Origin: Fuerstiella sp.
GTDB taxonomy: Bacteria; Planctomycetota; Planctomycetia; Planctomycetales; Planctomycetaceae
Direction of reading: 5' to 3'
NCBI GenBank assembly: GCA_022447225.1
Contig: JAKVAZ010000012.1
Span: 1-64,000 of the forward strand
Length of the DNA: 64,000 nt
Positions 9,447 to 18,199 of this stretch are shown piece by piece; within the stretch, counting starts at the first letter, position 1, and every line of letters starts with the position of its first letter. The notes below the pieces were generated by a model. That model did not search any database. It saw only the letters and a program-made list of their open reading frames with translations, and was not told the origin of the DNA. The position numbers and the translations under genes are program-made.

Positions 9447-10496
9447 TTACGGAATAAATGACGTGTGTTCGTCAATGGAAAGACAGAACTCTGCGATCAG
9501 TCGGGCCGCATTCCGAAGATCCGACTCGTCGACAACTTCAACCGGGCTGTGCATGTAGCGGTTGGGAATTGTGACCAGCCCGGTGGCACAGCCTCCTCGG
9601 CTGATCTGAATCGCGGCCGCATCATTGCTGGCTGGTCGGGCCAGTGCATTTATCTGAACCTGGATTTCGTTCTTCTCTGCACACGAGGTGAGTAGTTCCA
9701 CCACACGCGGATTGGCGTTTGCTCCGCGGACAATCACCGGACCTCCACCCAGAACGATTCTGCCAAATTCATTCTGGTCGATACCCGGGCAGTCAGTCGC
9801 ATGTGTCACATCCACAGCAATCGCGACGTGTGGGTTAATGTTGTAGGCACTGGTGGTGGCACCCCGTAAACCAATTTCTTCCTGAACAGATGATACTGCA
9901 GTGACAGACGCTGCCGGACTTGCTTCCTGGATCATTCTAAGTGCTGTGAAAATAACCCAGAGCCCGGTTCGGTCATCCATTGCGACTCCGGACAGCCGAC
10001 CATTTTGCAATTCACGAAGACTCGGTTCCGGCGTGGCCGAATCACCGACGCGGACAAGCTGTCCTGCTTCCTCGGCGGTGGAAACACCAATATCGACCCA
10101 CAATTCGCTGATTGTGGGAACCGTTTTTCTTTCGGCCTCTTTAAGCAGATGGATAGGTTTTCGGGCTATGACACCCGGAATGGAACCATGCTGCGTATGA
10201 ATCAGCATCCTCTGGCCCAGTAAAATCTGCATATCCCAGCCACCAACAGCATTCACTCGAAGAAATCCTTTGTCATCGATATGTCGAACGATGAGACCGA
10301 TTTGATCGCAGTGGGCGTCCAGCAGGATTCTGGGGGAGGCCGTTTCATTAACGGTGCACAGTACGTTCCCGTGGACGTCGGTCCTTGTTTCATCTGCAAA
10401 AGGAGACGCAAATGTTCGGACGACATCCTGCACCTCCTGTTCGAATCCGGATGTTCCCGGGGTAGCCAGCAGGTCTTTCAGAAACTGATCCGGCAT
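9447..10496 (-). CDS. M42 family glutamyl aminopeptidase / endoglucanase-like metallopeptidase
   Basis: A predicted di-zinc/cobalt aminopeptidase forming large cytoplasmic tetrahedral complexes that trim peptides. I place the start at the ATG at 10496 (or the adjacent ATG at 10499) because AGGAGG lies just upstream. The open frame continues 112 codons further, into the purN coding region, but that part is not protein-like. With this start the protein has 349 residues, normal for M42. Metal ligands are all visible: H62 and D64 (LLDAHCDQ), D174 (AMDDRTG), E206/E207 (VQEEIG, catalytic base and ligand), D229 (AVDVTH) and H316 (RYMHSP). It lies downstream of purN on the same strand with about 170 nt between them. 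Confidence 0.92.
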   Translation of the reverse strand: MPDQFLKDLLATPGTSGFEQEVQDVVRTFASPFADETRTDVHGNVLCTVNETASPRILLDAHCDQIGLIVRHIDDKGFLRVNAVGGWDMQILLGQRMLIHTQHGSIPGVIARKPIHLLKEAERKTVPTISELWVDIGVSTAEEAGQLVRVGDSATPEPSLRELQNGRLSGVAMDDRTGLWVIFTALRMIQEASPAASVTAVSSVQEEIGLRGATTSAYNINPHVAIAVDVTHATDCPGIDQNEFGRIVLGGGPVIVRGANANPRVVELLTSCAEKNEIQVQINALARPASNDAAAIQISRGGCATGLVTIPNRYMHSPVEVVDESDLRNAARLIAEFCLSIDEHTSFIP

Positions 10497-10668
10497 CATT
10501 TCCTCCTGTTCACTGATCGACGAGCGGATATTCGTACAAGCCCAATTGTTTCTCAGGTTCCATTGTTCCGTGCCGGCGACCACATGGCAAATGTTAAGAA
10601 CCTGTGTCGATGCAGGTCCGCTTCGTTGAACCGCGGACTTAGATGTCTCACCAACACTCCGGGTGGAG

Positions 10669-11355
10669 TCATGAGTCCGGCAGCATGACTGTTCGTTGAC
10701 CGTCGACGCACAGCCTTCCGGATGTGACCTGGCGAATTGCCTCAGGGTATGCGATCTGTTCCTGCTCAAACACCAGAGCAGCAAGTTGCTCTGGTGTTGC
10801 GTGATCCGGAATCGTGACGGAGCGTTGAACAATAATCGGTCCGTGGTCGTACTCGTTGTCTACAAAATGCACTGTGCAGCCGGATACCTGCACTCCGCGT
10901 TTTATGGCTGCCTGGTGGACTCGATTTCCGTAAAATCCTTGACCGCTGAATGCGGGGATCAATGAAGGATGAATATTGAGAACTCGCAGTGCAAAATCAT
11001 CGGGGATTTTTAAAAGGCACAGAAATCCGGCCATCACGACCAGGTCGACAGACTGTTCTCTCATTCGATCAAAGACGGCATCACTGAACGATTCCACGGA
11101 ATCAAAACGGCTACGCTGAAGGGTTTGGCAGACAAGTCCGGCCGTTCGGGCGCGATCGATTCCGATACAGTCCGACCGGCTGGCTAAAACCACAGGGATT
11201 TCTGCTGACAGGCTGCCGTCCTGAATTCTGTCTGCGAGATTGAGCATGGTCCGGCCGCCGCCGCTGATGAGAGTACCCAGGCGGACCGGCCGGTCGGTGA
11301 TTTCAGGAAGTCGTTTCAAGTGAAAGTCCCGAGTTGTGCCGGTTTCAGAGACCAT
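10669..11355 (-). CDS. purN: Phosphoribosylglycinamide formyltransferase PurN
   Basis: Catalyses transfer of a formyl group from 10-formyltetrahydrofolate to GAR, the third step of de novo purine synthesis, in the cytoplasm. The 228-residue protein has a phosphate-binding glycine loop SGGGRTM (31-37), the hexapeptide region with the catalytic Asn-His pair (N127 and H129 in LNIHPSLIPAF), and the catalytic Asp D170 in DHGPII. The length is slightly above E. coli PurN (212) because of about 20 extra N-terminal residues, so the start could be a little downstream. The glycine loop differs from the usual SGNGSN, but the catalytic triad is intact. It is followed by the M42 peptidase gene. Confidence 0.93.
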   Translation of the reverse strand: MVSETGTTRDFHLKRLPEITDRPVRLGTLISGGGRTMLNLADRIQDGSLSAEIPVVLASRSDCIGIDRARTAGLVCQTLQRSRFDSVESFSDAVFDRMREQSVDLVVMAGFLCLLKIPDDFALRVLNIHPSLIPAFSGQGFYGNRVHQAAIKRGVQVSGCTVHFVDNEYDHGPIIVQRSVTIPDHATPEQLAALVFEQEQIAYPEAIRQVTSGRLCVDGQRTVMLPDS

Positions 11356-11499
11356 GTCGGAGTGATGTGACCTCAGTTTGCCGTTTTTTGTTCACGGTAC
11401 ACAGACAACAACGGAGTCCCGGCATGTGGAAACAAGGTCACTGGCAAACCGGGGCAGGGCAGCGGGATTGTCGGGAAATCGAGCCGCTGATTCCGGATG

Positions 11500-13392
11500 T
11501 CATACATCATAACCGGATGTGTACCGGGAAACCCGGGGAGCGTAACGACCTTCCTGTATGGATTCAAACTCCGGCCGGTCAGTAATACGATCCATCAGAT
11601 TCCTTCTTTCACGGCGGTCTCGCTGCGCCCGTCCCCACAGGATCATGATGGTCAGAATGCTTACGAAACAAATCAGCAGCACGGATGTCCGGTCGGGGGC
11701 ACGAGACTGTACTGCAGCTGCTCGTTGGGCCAGCCGTGAACCGGTTACCAGATCCCCTGATTTATGAAGTGCTGAAAGATGGCTGTCGCTGGGAGACCAT
11801 TCAATTCTGTCAGCCAGGATCAGTGGAGCCACGCGTCGCGATTCCTGATCACGATAGACATACTGTCTGAATACGCAGCCTGTTACGCTGACCTGATCGA
11901 TCAGGTCAGCATCTGTCGGGAATTCCTCAGGCAGCCCCGGGACGACGACTACGGCGGGGTTGTTTTGGGAGTCACCCGTGAACAGCCACAGCTCGTTCAG
12001 CCTGCGACCGTGAAACGCCGGATGTTTTGCAGAATAGCTGACCACATGTCTGACATGTCCACGCAGTGTCACGAGTTGACCATGCCACACATCCGGATTC
12101 ATGAACAGATCCACATATGTTTCAAACTGCTGAAGGTTGTTCATCGCCTGGTCGTAGTGTTTTCCCCGTTCGGTCAGCAGATAATTCAGACGCTTCAATT
12201 TGAACTGGTATGTTGCCTCACTGATGCCGGCGGCCTCTCGCTGCTGAATAAGAACGGACCTGTCGGACTCAAATTTTTCTCTGACGTCCACCAGGAGATC
12301 TGTGAGTCGTGATTTGAGAAAAGTCTCTGCGGTCTGTTGTGGACTTTCGAGTGAAAATGCGTCCCAAAAACGTTTGCCCTGCTCGGTTCGAAATTGCCCG
12401 ATTGTTTCCAGTGTGCTGAGTGTTTCGTAATACAGCCACGATTCTTCAGCGGTCAGCGGCTGTTGTGAGAGTGTGTGGCGTCGAATCAATGCCGTCGGCG
12501 GGCGTGCATCAAGTTCGCGGACCGAGTCACAGTAAATCAACGGTCGGCGATTGTCCCACAGTTTAACAACCCAGCCCTTTACCAGCACGGGGAGTGCCTT
12601 TTTGTTTGAGGGCCACGGGCGGATACCGGCATTTTCTCCGCAGGTCTTTTCTACGCTCGTGGTATGTAGCCGGGCAATTGGCGCGGTGCCGCCGTGAAGC
12701 GGAAACAGGTTTCCAACTGACAGCACAAAATCCTCCGGCTGAGCCTGTTCCGAGGGAGCAGGCATGATCTCTTCTGCCGGACGCTGAAGAACCCCCTGAA
12801 GTACCACAGGCTTACCAACAAAGTCCTCCGGATGATTCTGGATGTCGGCCAGAACCGAGTAGTCAGCGTTCCGAGTTGCTGTTTCTTCGAGGAAAGTCTG
12901 ATCATCCGTGTTTCGGAACGGGTCTTTCTTTGGGCCTGGGTTACGAATCTGAAGAGTTCCGTTTTCCCATGCTGTCCGACGTACATCGGCGAATCGGTAA
13001 AACGCCATTTCCCATTGACTTATGGCTGTCTTCGGATTTTCGTCTCTCATCGCCTGTCGACGACGAATCATTTCGTCGCTCAGGTCCTGCCAGATTCGTT
13101 GCTCTTCAGTATTCAGACCGGGTTCCCGGTGCTGAATGAGACCAGCGTTCCGGATGACCAGGTCAATGGGAGACGCGCGATAATGCGTCCAGTCAAAACG
13201 GAATTCGTCAGTCGTATCATTCTGAGCCGAAGCTCGAATACCAAAAAGAAGAACGCAGACAACCGTAATCAAAACTTCCAGTTGCTGCCTGAGGACAGAC
13301 GGTTTAACCCGACGAGTTGCACGTATACCAATGTTGACGGGGCAGACCGTTGAGGAAAGAATCGTGTTTAACCTGAACCCGCAGCACATCAT
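11500..13392 (-). CDS. Unknown membrane-anchored protein with two related modules
   Basis: I do not recognise this 630-residue protein. The start at 13392 is set by an excellent ribosome-binding site (AGAAGGAG, 5 nt before ATG); longer in-frame starts lack one. Seen: a hydrophobic export or anchor segment at about residues 38-55 ending in an Ala-rich cleavage-like site; a Trp/Arg-rich region; module A (about 187-294) and module B (about 432-532), which share the pattern of a short GxxVxLxG strand, a distal V-K/T-G-x-V strand and a closing P-L-I-x-x-D-x-[VI] strand, suggestive of a duplicated OB-like beta-barrel; an Arg/Gln-rich helical linker between them (about 335-430); and a C-terminal transmembrane helix (about 569-586) followed by a highly basic tail. 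It looks like an envelope protein. The gene stands alone on the minus strand, opposite the trxA gene. Confidence 0.72.
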   Translation of the reverse strand: MMCCGFRLNTILSSTVCPVNIGIRATRRVKPSVLRQQLEVLITVVCVLLFGIRASAQNDTTDEFRFDWTHYRASPIDLVIRNAGLIQHREPGLNTEEQRIWQDLSDEMIRRRQAMRDENPKTAISQWEMAFYRFADVRRTAWENGTLQIRNPGPKKDPFRNTDDQTFLEETATRNADYSVLADIQNHPEDFVGKPVVLQGVLQRPAEEIMPAPSEQAQPEDFVLSVGNLFPLHGGTAPIARLHTTSVEKTCGENAGIRPWPSNKKALPVLVKGWVVKLWDNRRPLIYCDSVRELDARPPTALIRRHTLSQQPLTAEESWLYYETLSTLETIGQFRTEQGKRFWDAFSLESPQQTAETFLKSRLTDLLVDVREKFESDRSVLIQQREAAGISEATYQFKLKRLNYLLTERGKHYDQAMNNLQQFETYVDLFMNPDVWHGQLVTLRGHVRHVVSYSAKHPAFHGRRLNELWLFTGDSQNNPAVVVVPGLPEEFPTDADLIDQVSVTGCVFRQYVYRDQESRRVAPLILADRIEWSPSDSHLSALHKSGDLVTGSRLAQRAAAVQSRAPDRTSVLLICFVSILTIMILWGRAQRDRRERRNLMDRITDRPEFESIQEGRYAPRVSRYTSGYDV

Positions 13393-13535
13393 TTTAACTC
13401 CTTCTGCCAGTCTAGGCAGTTTCATTACGGAGAATCCAGCCCATCTGTACAAACATCCATGCCGGGGTCACGTTGACACTCTTACGGCGTTGCTCGATAA
13501 TCGCCTGACGGCGGCCCCGTTGAAACGGTGACGCT

Positions 13536-13550
13536 CGTACCGTCGGTACG
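13536..13550. promoter_or_regulatory. 15-bp perfect palindrome between divergent genes
   Basis: The arms CGTACCG and CGGTACG flank a single T. The site lies between the divergent starts of the unknown membrane protein (13392, minus) and trxA (13732, plus), so it could be an operator for either. No similar copy was noticed elsewhere in the window. Functional assignment is inference. Confidence 0.35.
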
Positions 13551-13731
13551 GCAGAATTGCATCGGATGTTCTTTAAATAGCAGTGCAGGAACAGCGGATA
13601 CCGATTGCTGAAGGGGAACATGACAGTTGAAACTCAAACTTGATGTTTCCAGTTAATCCGGATGTTTTCTGCGAGCGGCATGATTCATTTCAGAGTGAGA
13701 TGATGTCTTTTTTGTACTCAGGAACATTGAA

Positions 13732-14061
13732 ATGTCAGAAAATCTCCTGGAATTTACCGACGCCAATTTCGAAGCAGACGTGCTGAAGTCATCAGAACCG
13801 GTGTTGGTTGACTTCTGGGCTCCTTGGTGTGGTCCCTGTCGCATGCTGACTCCCATAATTGAAGAGCTGTCTGAAGAATATGCAGGCAAAGTAAAGATTG
13901 GAAAAATCAACACGGATGACAACCAGCAAACCGCGGTGGAGTATGCTGTCACCTCGATCCCAACGGTCATCCTTTTTAAAGACGGTGAGATTGTTGATAA
14001 GGTGGTCGGAGCTCCCCCCAAGGCGCATTTCAATACCATGTTAAACGGGGCAATCGGCTGA
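13732..14061 (+). CDS. trxA: Thioredoxin
   Basis: A 109-residue cytoplasmic dithiol reductant. Seen: the active site WCGPC with C33 and C36, the preceding DFWAP strand, and the cis-proline loop SIPT with P77. The length is exactly that of classical bacterial Trx1. AGGAA lies about 8 nt before the ATG. It is the first plus-strand gene after the divergent unknown gene and is followed 217 nt later by a coiled-coil protein gene with no obvious functional link. Confidence 0.96.
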   Translation: MSENLLEFTDANFEADVLKSSEPVLVDFWAPWCGPCRMLTPIIEELSEEYAGKVKIGKINTDDNQQTAVEYAVTSIPTVILFKDGEIVDKVVGAPPKAHFNTMLNGAIG

Positions 14062-14278
14062 TTTTGCCGAACTTTCGTGATGGTTTGCTCGCGGAGTCAG
14101 TGATCGACTCCCTCGACCTCCTGTCGTTTTGGCTAATGATCAAATTGGGCTGCAGTCGGAAGACGTGTTTCCTCTATGATCACTGAGGCCGTGCAGAAGC
14201 GAGTGATTCCTGTATGCGGCTGTTGTCAGCCTGGGTCATTGTCATTACAGCCAATGTTTTGGGAAGGAGTCCCGAAAC

Positions 14279-15994
14279 GTGTCAAATGATGATCAGTCGG
14301 TGCCCGATCAGAGTGCCGCGATTCCGCAAGGCGGATCAGATCTGCCCTGTGAACCGCTGTGCGCCGATTCTGTTCCGGCAGAAGATCCGATGCAATTGCT
14401 GATTCAGGCCAGCCAGGCCGCAGAATCTTTGCATGCTCGTTTTGCTGAGCTGCAGACTCGTCAGACCGAAATTACAGGTCAACAGAGTCAGCTGCAGGCG
14501 GACCGAACGGCTTTTGAAATCAGAGCCGGCGAATTTGCGAAACAGGTGGCCCGTGATCGGAGCGAACAACGGCAAATTCGAGCACAACTCGACGATGAGA
14601 CCGTCCGACTTCAAAAATTGGCGCAAAGCCTGGAAGAGGGACGTGCGCATCTTGACAGTGCCGGTCAGGATCTGGAGGAGGAACGTGTTCAGCTGCGGCA
14701 AAAACTCAGTTCTGAACTGGAACCTGACCGTGACGAGCTCCGTACGCAGCGGAAAACTCTGAATGAACAGCGAGATGCTCTGGAAAGGCGCCAAACCGAA
14801 CTGGAAGCGTCTTTCGAGGAGCGTGAGTCACAGGCTCAGCTTGAAATTGAACAGGAACGAGAATCCCTGCGTGACCGTGTCCGTGAAGAATTTAGTTCCG
14901 AATTTAGTCAGTTGCAGCGTGAACAGCAGGAATGGAATGAACGTTGCGAACTGGAGCGTGATCAGCTGAGTGAAGAAGCTGAAAATCTGCAGCAGCAGCG
15001 TGAACTGTTGGGTGAGCAGATTTCGCACGAGCAGTCACGACTGCGGGATGAATTAGAGAAACGTCGTCAGACCCTGCTCACGGAACAGACGAATCTCCAG
15101 CGTCGATATCGTTTCCAGTTTGAACATCTCGCCCGTGCCCGAAACGATTTTGATGAAGAAGTTCGGCAATTCCGTCGCGATCAGCAGAGCTTCAGGGCTG
15201 AACGTCATGGTTTTCTGGAACAGCATCGAATGCAGTTGGGGCAACTCAGCCGTATCAGAACGCTGCAGGACGAAAGAGAAGCATCACTTGGACGCGAACT
15301 GCGATTGATCGAACGCAGTCGAACGGCGTCAGAGATGGATATTCGACGGCAGCAACGGCAGATGCAGGAACATCGGGATGCTGTTAATCAGGAACTGGAC
15401 GAACGGTCTCGGCAGGTCGTTCTTCAGGAGGAATCGATTTCGCGATCGACACAGCGTCATGCTGAGAAGACCAGGCAGCTCAGTCGACTGAGATCCGATC
15501 TTGATGCTCAGCAGCGCGATCTGCTGGAACTGCGAATCATTCTGGAAGAAGTCCAGGGGACTTTGCAGACAGAGGAGTCGGCAGCCGAAGTAACTGTCCG
15601 GCAAAGAAAGGCACGCGAATCGTTACAGGGATTTTTTGACGAATTACATCAGCGAATCCGTAAGGAACGTCAGGAAGTTGAATCTCAGATCACTCAGCTG
15701 AAAGAAGATCGCGCCGCATTTCGAATTGATCGAAAACAGCTGGAAGAATGGTTCGAACAGAATCAGGACGCTTTACTGTCGACTCCCGCGATTTCACCGT
15801 CGGAACCAGCGGCCGAACAGGTGCAGCTGAAGAAAGAACTTGATGAATTGCGGACTCAGCGTGAGAGGGAGTGCATCAGATCGGAAACGAAAATTCGATC
15901 TCTGCTGGATGAACTGGAAAGCCTTCGGCGAAGTGGATTCGACCGAAGGCCGTCTGTCGAATCACTTGAAGATCTGCAGCGCCCCGCAGCGTGA
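14279..15994 (+). CDS. Long coiled-coil protein of unknown function
   Basis: A 571-residue protein that starts with GTG; AAGGAG lies about 10 nt upstream and no ATG in frame fits better. Residues 1-35 are unstructured-looking (Ser, Pro, Asp, Gly). From about 40 to 490 the chain is almost entirely Glu, Gln, Arg, Leu and Ala with heptad-like leucine spacing and few helix breakers, predicting an extended coiled coil. The last 60 residues hold another short helix and an Arg/Pro-rich end. There is no signal peptide or membrane segment, so it is probably a cytoplasmic filament-like or scaffold protein. The composition resembles SMC arms, but no ATPase head is present. It is convergent with the ketosynthase-like gene. 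Confidence 0.8.
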   Translation: MSNDDQSVPDQSAAIPQGGSDLPCEPLCADSVPAEDPMQLLIQASQAAESLHARFAELQTRQTEITGQQSQLQADRTAFEIRAGEFAKQVARDRSEQRQIRAQLDDETVRLQKLAQSLEEGRAHLDSAGQDLEEERVQLRQKLSSELEPDRDELRTQRKTLNEQRDALERRQTELEASFEERESQAQLEIEQERESLRDRVREEFSSEFSQLQREQQEWNERCELERDQLSEEAENLQQQRELLGEQISHEQSRLRDELEKRRQTLLTEQTNLQRRYRFQFEHLARARNDFDEEVRQFRRDQQSFRAERHGFLEQHRMQLGQLSRIRTLQDEREASLGRELRLIERSRTASEMDIRRQQRQMQEHRDAVNQELDERSRQVVLQEESISRSTQRHAEKTRQLSRLRSDLDAQQRDLLELRIILEEVQGTLQTEESAAEVTVRQRKARESLQGFFDELHQRIRKERQEVESQITQLKEDRAAFRIDRKQLEEWFEQNQDALLSTPAISPSEPAAEQVQLKKELDELRTQRERECIRSETKIRSLLDELESLRRSGFDRRPSVESLEDLQRPAA

Positions 15995-16133
15995 CCGCGG
16001 TGTTCTCTGTTTTACGGGACGTTGCTTCTGAAGTGAGGTTTGAACGCTGCTGGAGTCTGGGGCAGCCGGATGACGTGTGGTCTGGTGTTTCTGGCACAGG
16101 TGTCAGGTCGCAGTTCGTTTTCTGGACGCCGTC

Positions 16134-16167
16134 ATCAGTGTTGTCCTGATATCAGTGTTGTCCTGAT
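16134..16167. repeat. Perfect 17-bp tandem duplication, each unit an inverted repeat
   Basis: The unit ATCAGTGTTGTCCTGAT occurs twice head to tail (16134-16150, 16151-16167). Each unit has ATCAG/CTGAT arms that can pair. It lies between two convergent genes, 140 nt past the coiled-coil stop and 26 nt before the stop of the ketosynthase-like gene, so it may act in transcript ending; no U-tract follows. Confidence 0.7.
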
Positions 16168-16192
16168 CGGGCCCCCGCTCGTTCAGCTGATT

Positions 16193-17488
16193 CTAAGCCC
16201 GAATCAGAACGGCGCTGGCCTGCCCCATACGGGTGACACTTGTCTTAAGGAATACTCGATTACTGGTAGGCTGGTTTTGTTCACTCACCACATTTTGAGG
16301 CGACAGCGGGTCCGGATTTCCACAGTTCAGCGTGCGAATGATCTCACCGTCCTGCAGTGTAAGAAGTGATGCTGCCAGTTCTGTCAGGGAAGATCCGCTG
16401 GCCGCGCTGCCAATATAACTCTTTGGCGCTGTCACCGGCGTTATGTCTGCCCGATCACCGAGAACGTTACGTACGGCCTGAGCTTCAAATAGATCACGTT
16501 TTGGGTGCCCCGATGCCCCGAGGTTGACGTGACCGAGTTCATCGGGAGTCATTCCGGCGGCTCGGAGTGCCGAATCCACTGCCTGTTCAACCGCTCGCTG
16601 CTCATCCGGCTGGCCGTTCAGTGACTGGACGCAACTGTTTCCGCAGCTAAGCACTGTTCCCAGGAGATTAGCTCCACGTTTCTCAGCATGCGCACGAGAC
16701 TCCAGAACCAGTGTACAGGACGCTTCAGCCACGACTTCACCGTTACGGGTCGCGTCCAGTGGTCGGCAACGGGATTCCGGAGGTCCTTCTGCCAGAACGT
16801 CCCACTTGTATGATTGCGCCGTTTTGACATTGTGGAGCCGTGTTCCCGTTACGCCGGTGAGCATAATGTCAGCCCGGCCCCGCCGGATGGCTCCCATCGC
16901 TTCGCCAATTGCCAGCCCGCCGGCGGCTTCGTCGTGCGTGATGGAATTATTTGGGCCGCGGGCATCCAGAGCGATCCCGATGTGACAGCCAGGCATGTTG
17001 GGCAGATAACACAAAAGCCAGAGAGGCTCCATTCCCCGAAGTCCCTCTGTGCCCCAGAGATCGTAATCGAAGTTCCCGGAGTCATTGAGACATTTGGTCA
17101 CTCCGCCTGCCAGTACCTCCGGGGGAGTCGACATCAGGTTTGCCCCGAAAGACACTCCTGTGCGTTCCGGAGCATAGGAGCCTTTTTCCAATCCTGCATT
17201 TTCCATGGCCTGTAACGCTGCAGCCACGCCCAGCTGAATGTCCCGACACATCAGTTTGACGCTTTTCCGTAAAGGGCGCAGATGCTTCTTTCGGGCGGTT
17301 GCGTCAGAGAACCCTTCCACTTCACCGCACACGCAGTCGGGCGAACTGATATAGGAAAGTCGTTCCGTACGTCGAAAACCAGGTACACCCGCTGCGAGTC
17401 CGGCCTTGAATCGATCGGCTCCAGTGCCGATCGGTGAGAACATTCCCACTCCGGTTATCACAACGTCGTCAGAGCCACTTTGCGTCAT
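16193..17488 (-). CDS. Degenerate beta-ketoacyl-ACP synthase homologue (KAS II fold, catalytic residues lost)
   Basis: The 431-residue protein aligns along its whole length with FabF-type ketosynthases: an N-terminal VVITGVGMFSPIG, an AIGEA helix, RPLDATRNG where FabF has RPWD(K/A)xRDG, and A-K-R-GA. Yet every catalytic position is changed. The nucleophile Cys in xxTACxxG is Glu (E187 in SITHDEAAGG), the first His of VNAHGT is missing (VNLGAS, 321-326), the second His of KSxxGH is Ser (S361 in KSYIGS), and the C-terminal GFGG loop is absent (SVTRMG). It therefore cannot perform normal decarboxylative condensation. By analogy with chain-length factors it may be a structural or regulatory partner. 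It is 711 nt downstream of the ACP gene on the same strand, the place where fabF often sits. No strong ribosome-binding site is visible before the ATG. Confidence 0.85.
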   Translation of the reverse strand: MTQSGSDDVVITGVGMFSPIGTGADRFKAGLAAGVPGFRRTERLSYISSPDCVCGEVEGFSDATARKKHLRPLRKSVKLMCRDIQLGVAAALQAMENAGLEKGSYAPERTGVSFGANLMSTPPEVLAGGVTKCLNDSGNFDYDLWGTEGLRGMEPLWLLCYLPNMPGCHIGIALDARGPNNSITHDEAAGGLAIGEAMGAIRRGRADIMLTGVTGTRLHNVKTAQSYKWDVLAEGPPESRCRPLDATRNGEVVAEASCTLVLESRAHAEKRGANLLGTVLSCGNSCVQSLNGQPDEQRAVEQAVDSALRAAGMTPDELGHVNLGASGHPKRDLFEAQAVRNVLGDRADITPVTAPKSYIGSAASGSSLTELAASLLTLQDGEIIRTLNCGNPDPLSPQNVVSEQNQPTSNRVFLKTSVTRMGQASAVLIRA

Positions 17489-18199
17489 GATGGGTTAATC
17501 CGCTGCCAGCGGCAGCACAAACTCTTTTCAGAAGGAACACTGTCATTCGACGGGGCGACCGAGGATCATGCTGTGCTGCTCGCCGTGTTTACAATAATAC
17601 GCACCCGGTCGGTCAGTTTACCGAACTTCCGTCGGTTTCCGAATTGAACACCACATCCAATTCTGACATGTCGACGATGTCAAAATCAAAGGTATTCTCT
17701 CAGCATACAATCTTCATTGTGACCTCCGCAGTTAATCTGCTGTTCAGCAACACTCCCGCTATTGTCTTTTCTGTGCCGTATTCTGCCGTATTCTGCAGTA
17801 TTCAATAGACGGTCAGCCTGACGGGCCGGGTTTGCCCTGTTGAAGTTAACCGAAAGAGAAACTATTCCGTCATCGAAGACTAAGTAAAGTGCAGGAGTTT
17901 GCATCCTTAACCGCAGGTGAATCATAGAGAAATGATTCGCCTGTGGAGAAAATTCTCCTGAAATCATTACTGGCTTTGCGGGCCGTGTGAACGAGAACGT
18001 GTCAAAGCAGGGAAACGGTAAAATTCGTGTCAACTCAGAGGTTCACGAGCACATGGGCAAAGTCTGCCGTTCAAACCTGACCTGGAATTCTCTGACGTCA
18101 CATGCTGTTGCTGCAGGCACGTCTCAAGCTTCCGGGACTCACGTTCCGGCGATGTCATACCGGGAGTTCCGGTCACTACAATTCGCTGACCGTACCAGA
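17489..18199. other. Intergenic, 711 bp, no supported gene
   Basis: This unusually wide gap separates the ACP gene from the ketosynthase-like gene on the same strand. A 115-codon minus-strand frame (17686-18033) and a 72-codon plus-strand frame have no recognisable motif and weak starts. A short tandem repeat lies inside (17774-17803). It could contain a decayed gene or an independent promoter for the ketosynthase-like gene. Confidence 0.5.
17774..17803. repeat. Three tandem copies of a 10-bp unit
   Basis: The unit TGCCGTATTC is repeated at 17774, 17784 and 17794; the third copy has one mismatch (TGCAGTATTC). It lies in the non-coding gap between the ACP and ketosynthase-like genes. The period of 10 places the copies on one face of the helix; no function is assigned. 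Confidence 0.6.

Noticed and set aside
10439-10448. A GTTCGAATCC stretch like a tRNA T-loop
   Set aside because: It lies inside the M42 peptidase coding region, with no matching acceptor, D or anticodon arms around it.
10497-10832. N-terminal extension of the M42 peptidase frame
   Set aside because: The 112 added codons run into purN, are not family-like, and an AGGAGG ribosome-binding site sits right before the shorter start.
17686-18033. 115-codon minus-strand frame between acpP and the ketosynthase-like gene
   Set aside because: Composition is not protein-like, part of it is encoded by a 10-bp tandem repeat, and no homology pattern is visible.
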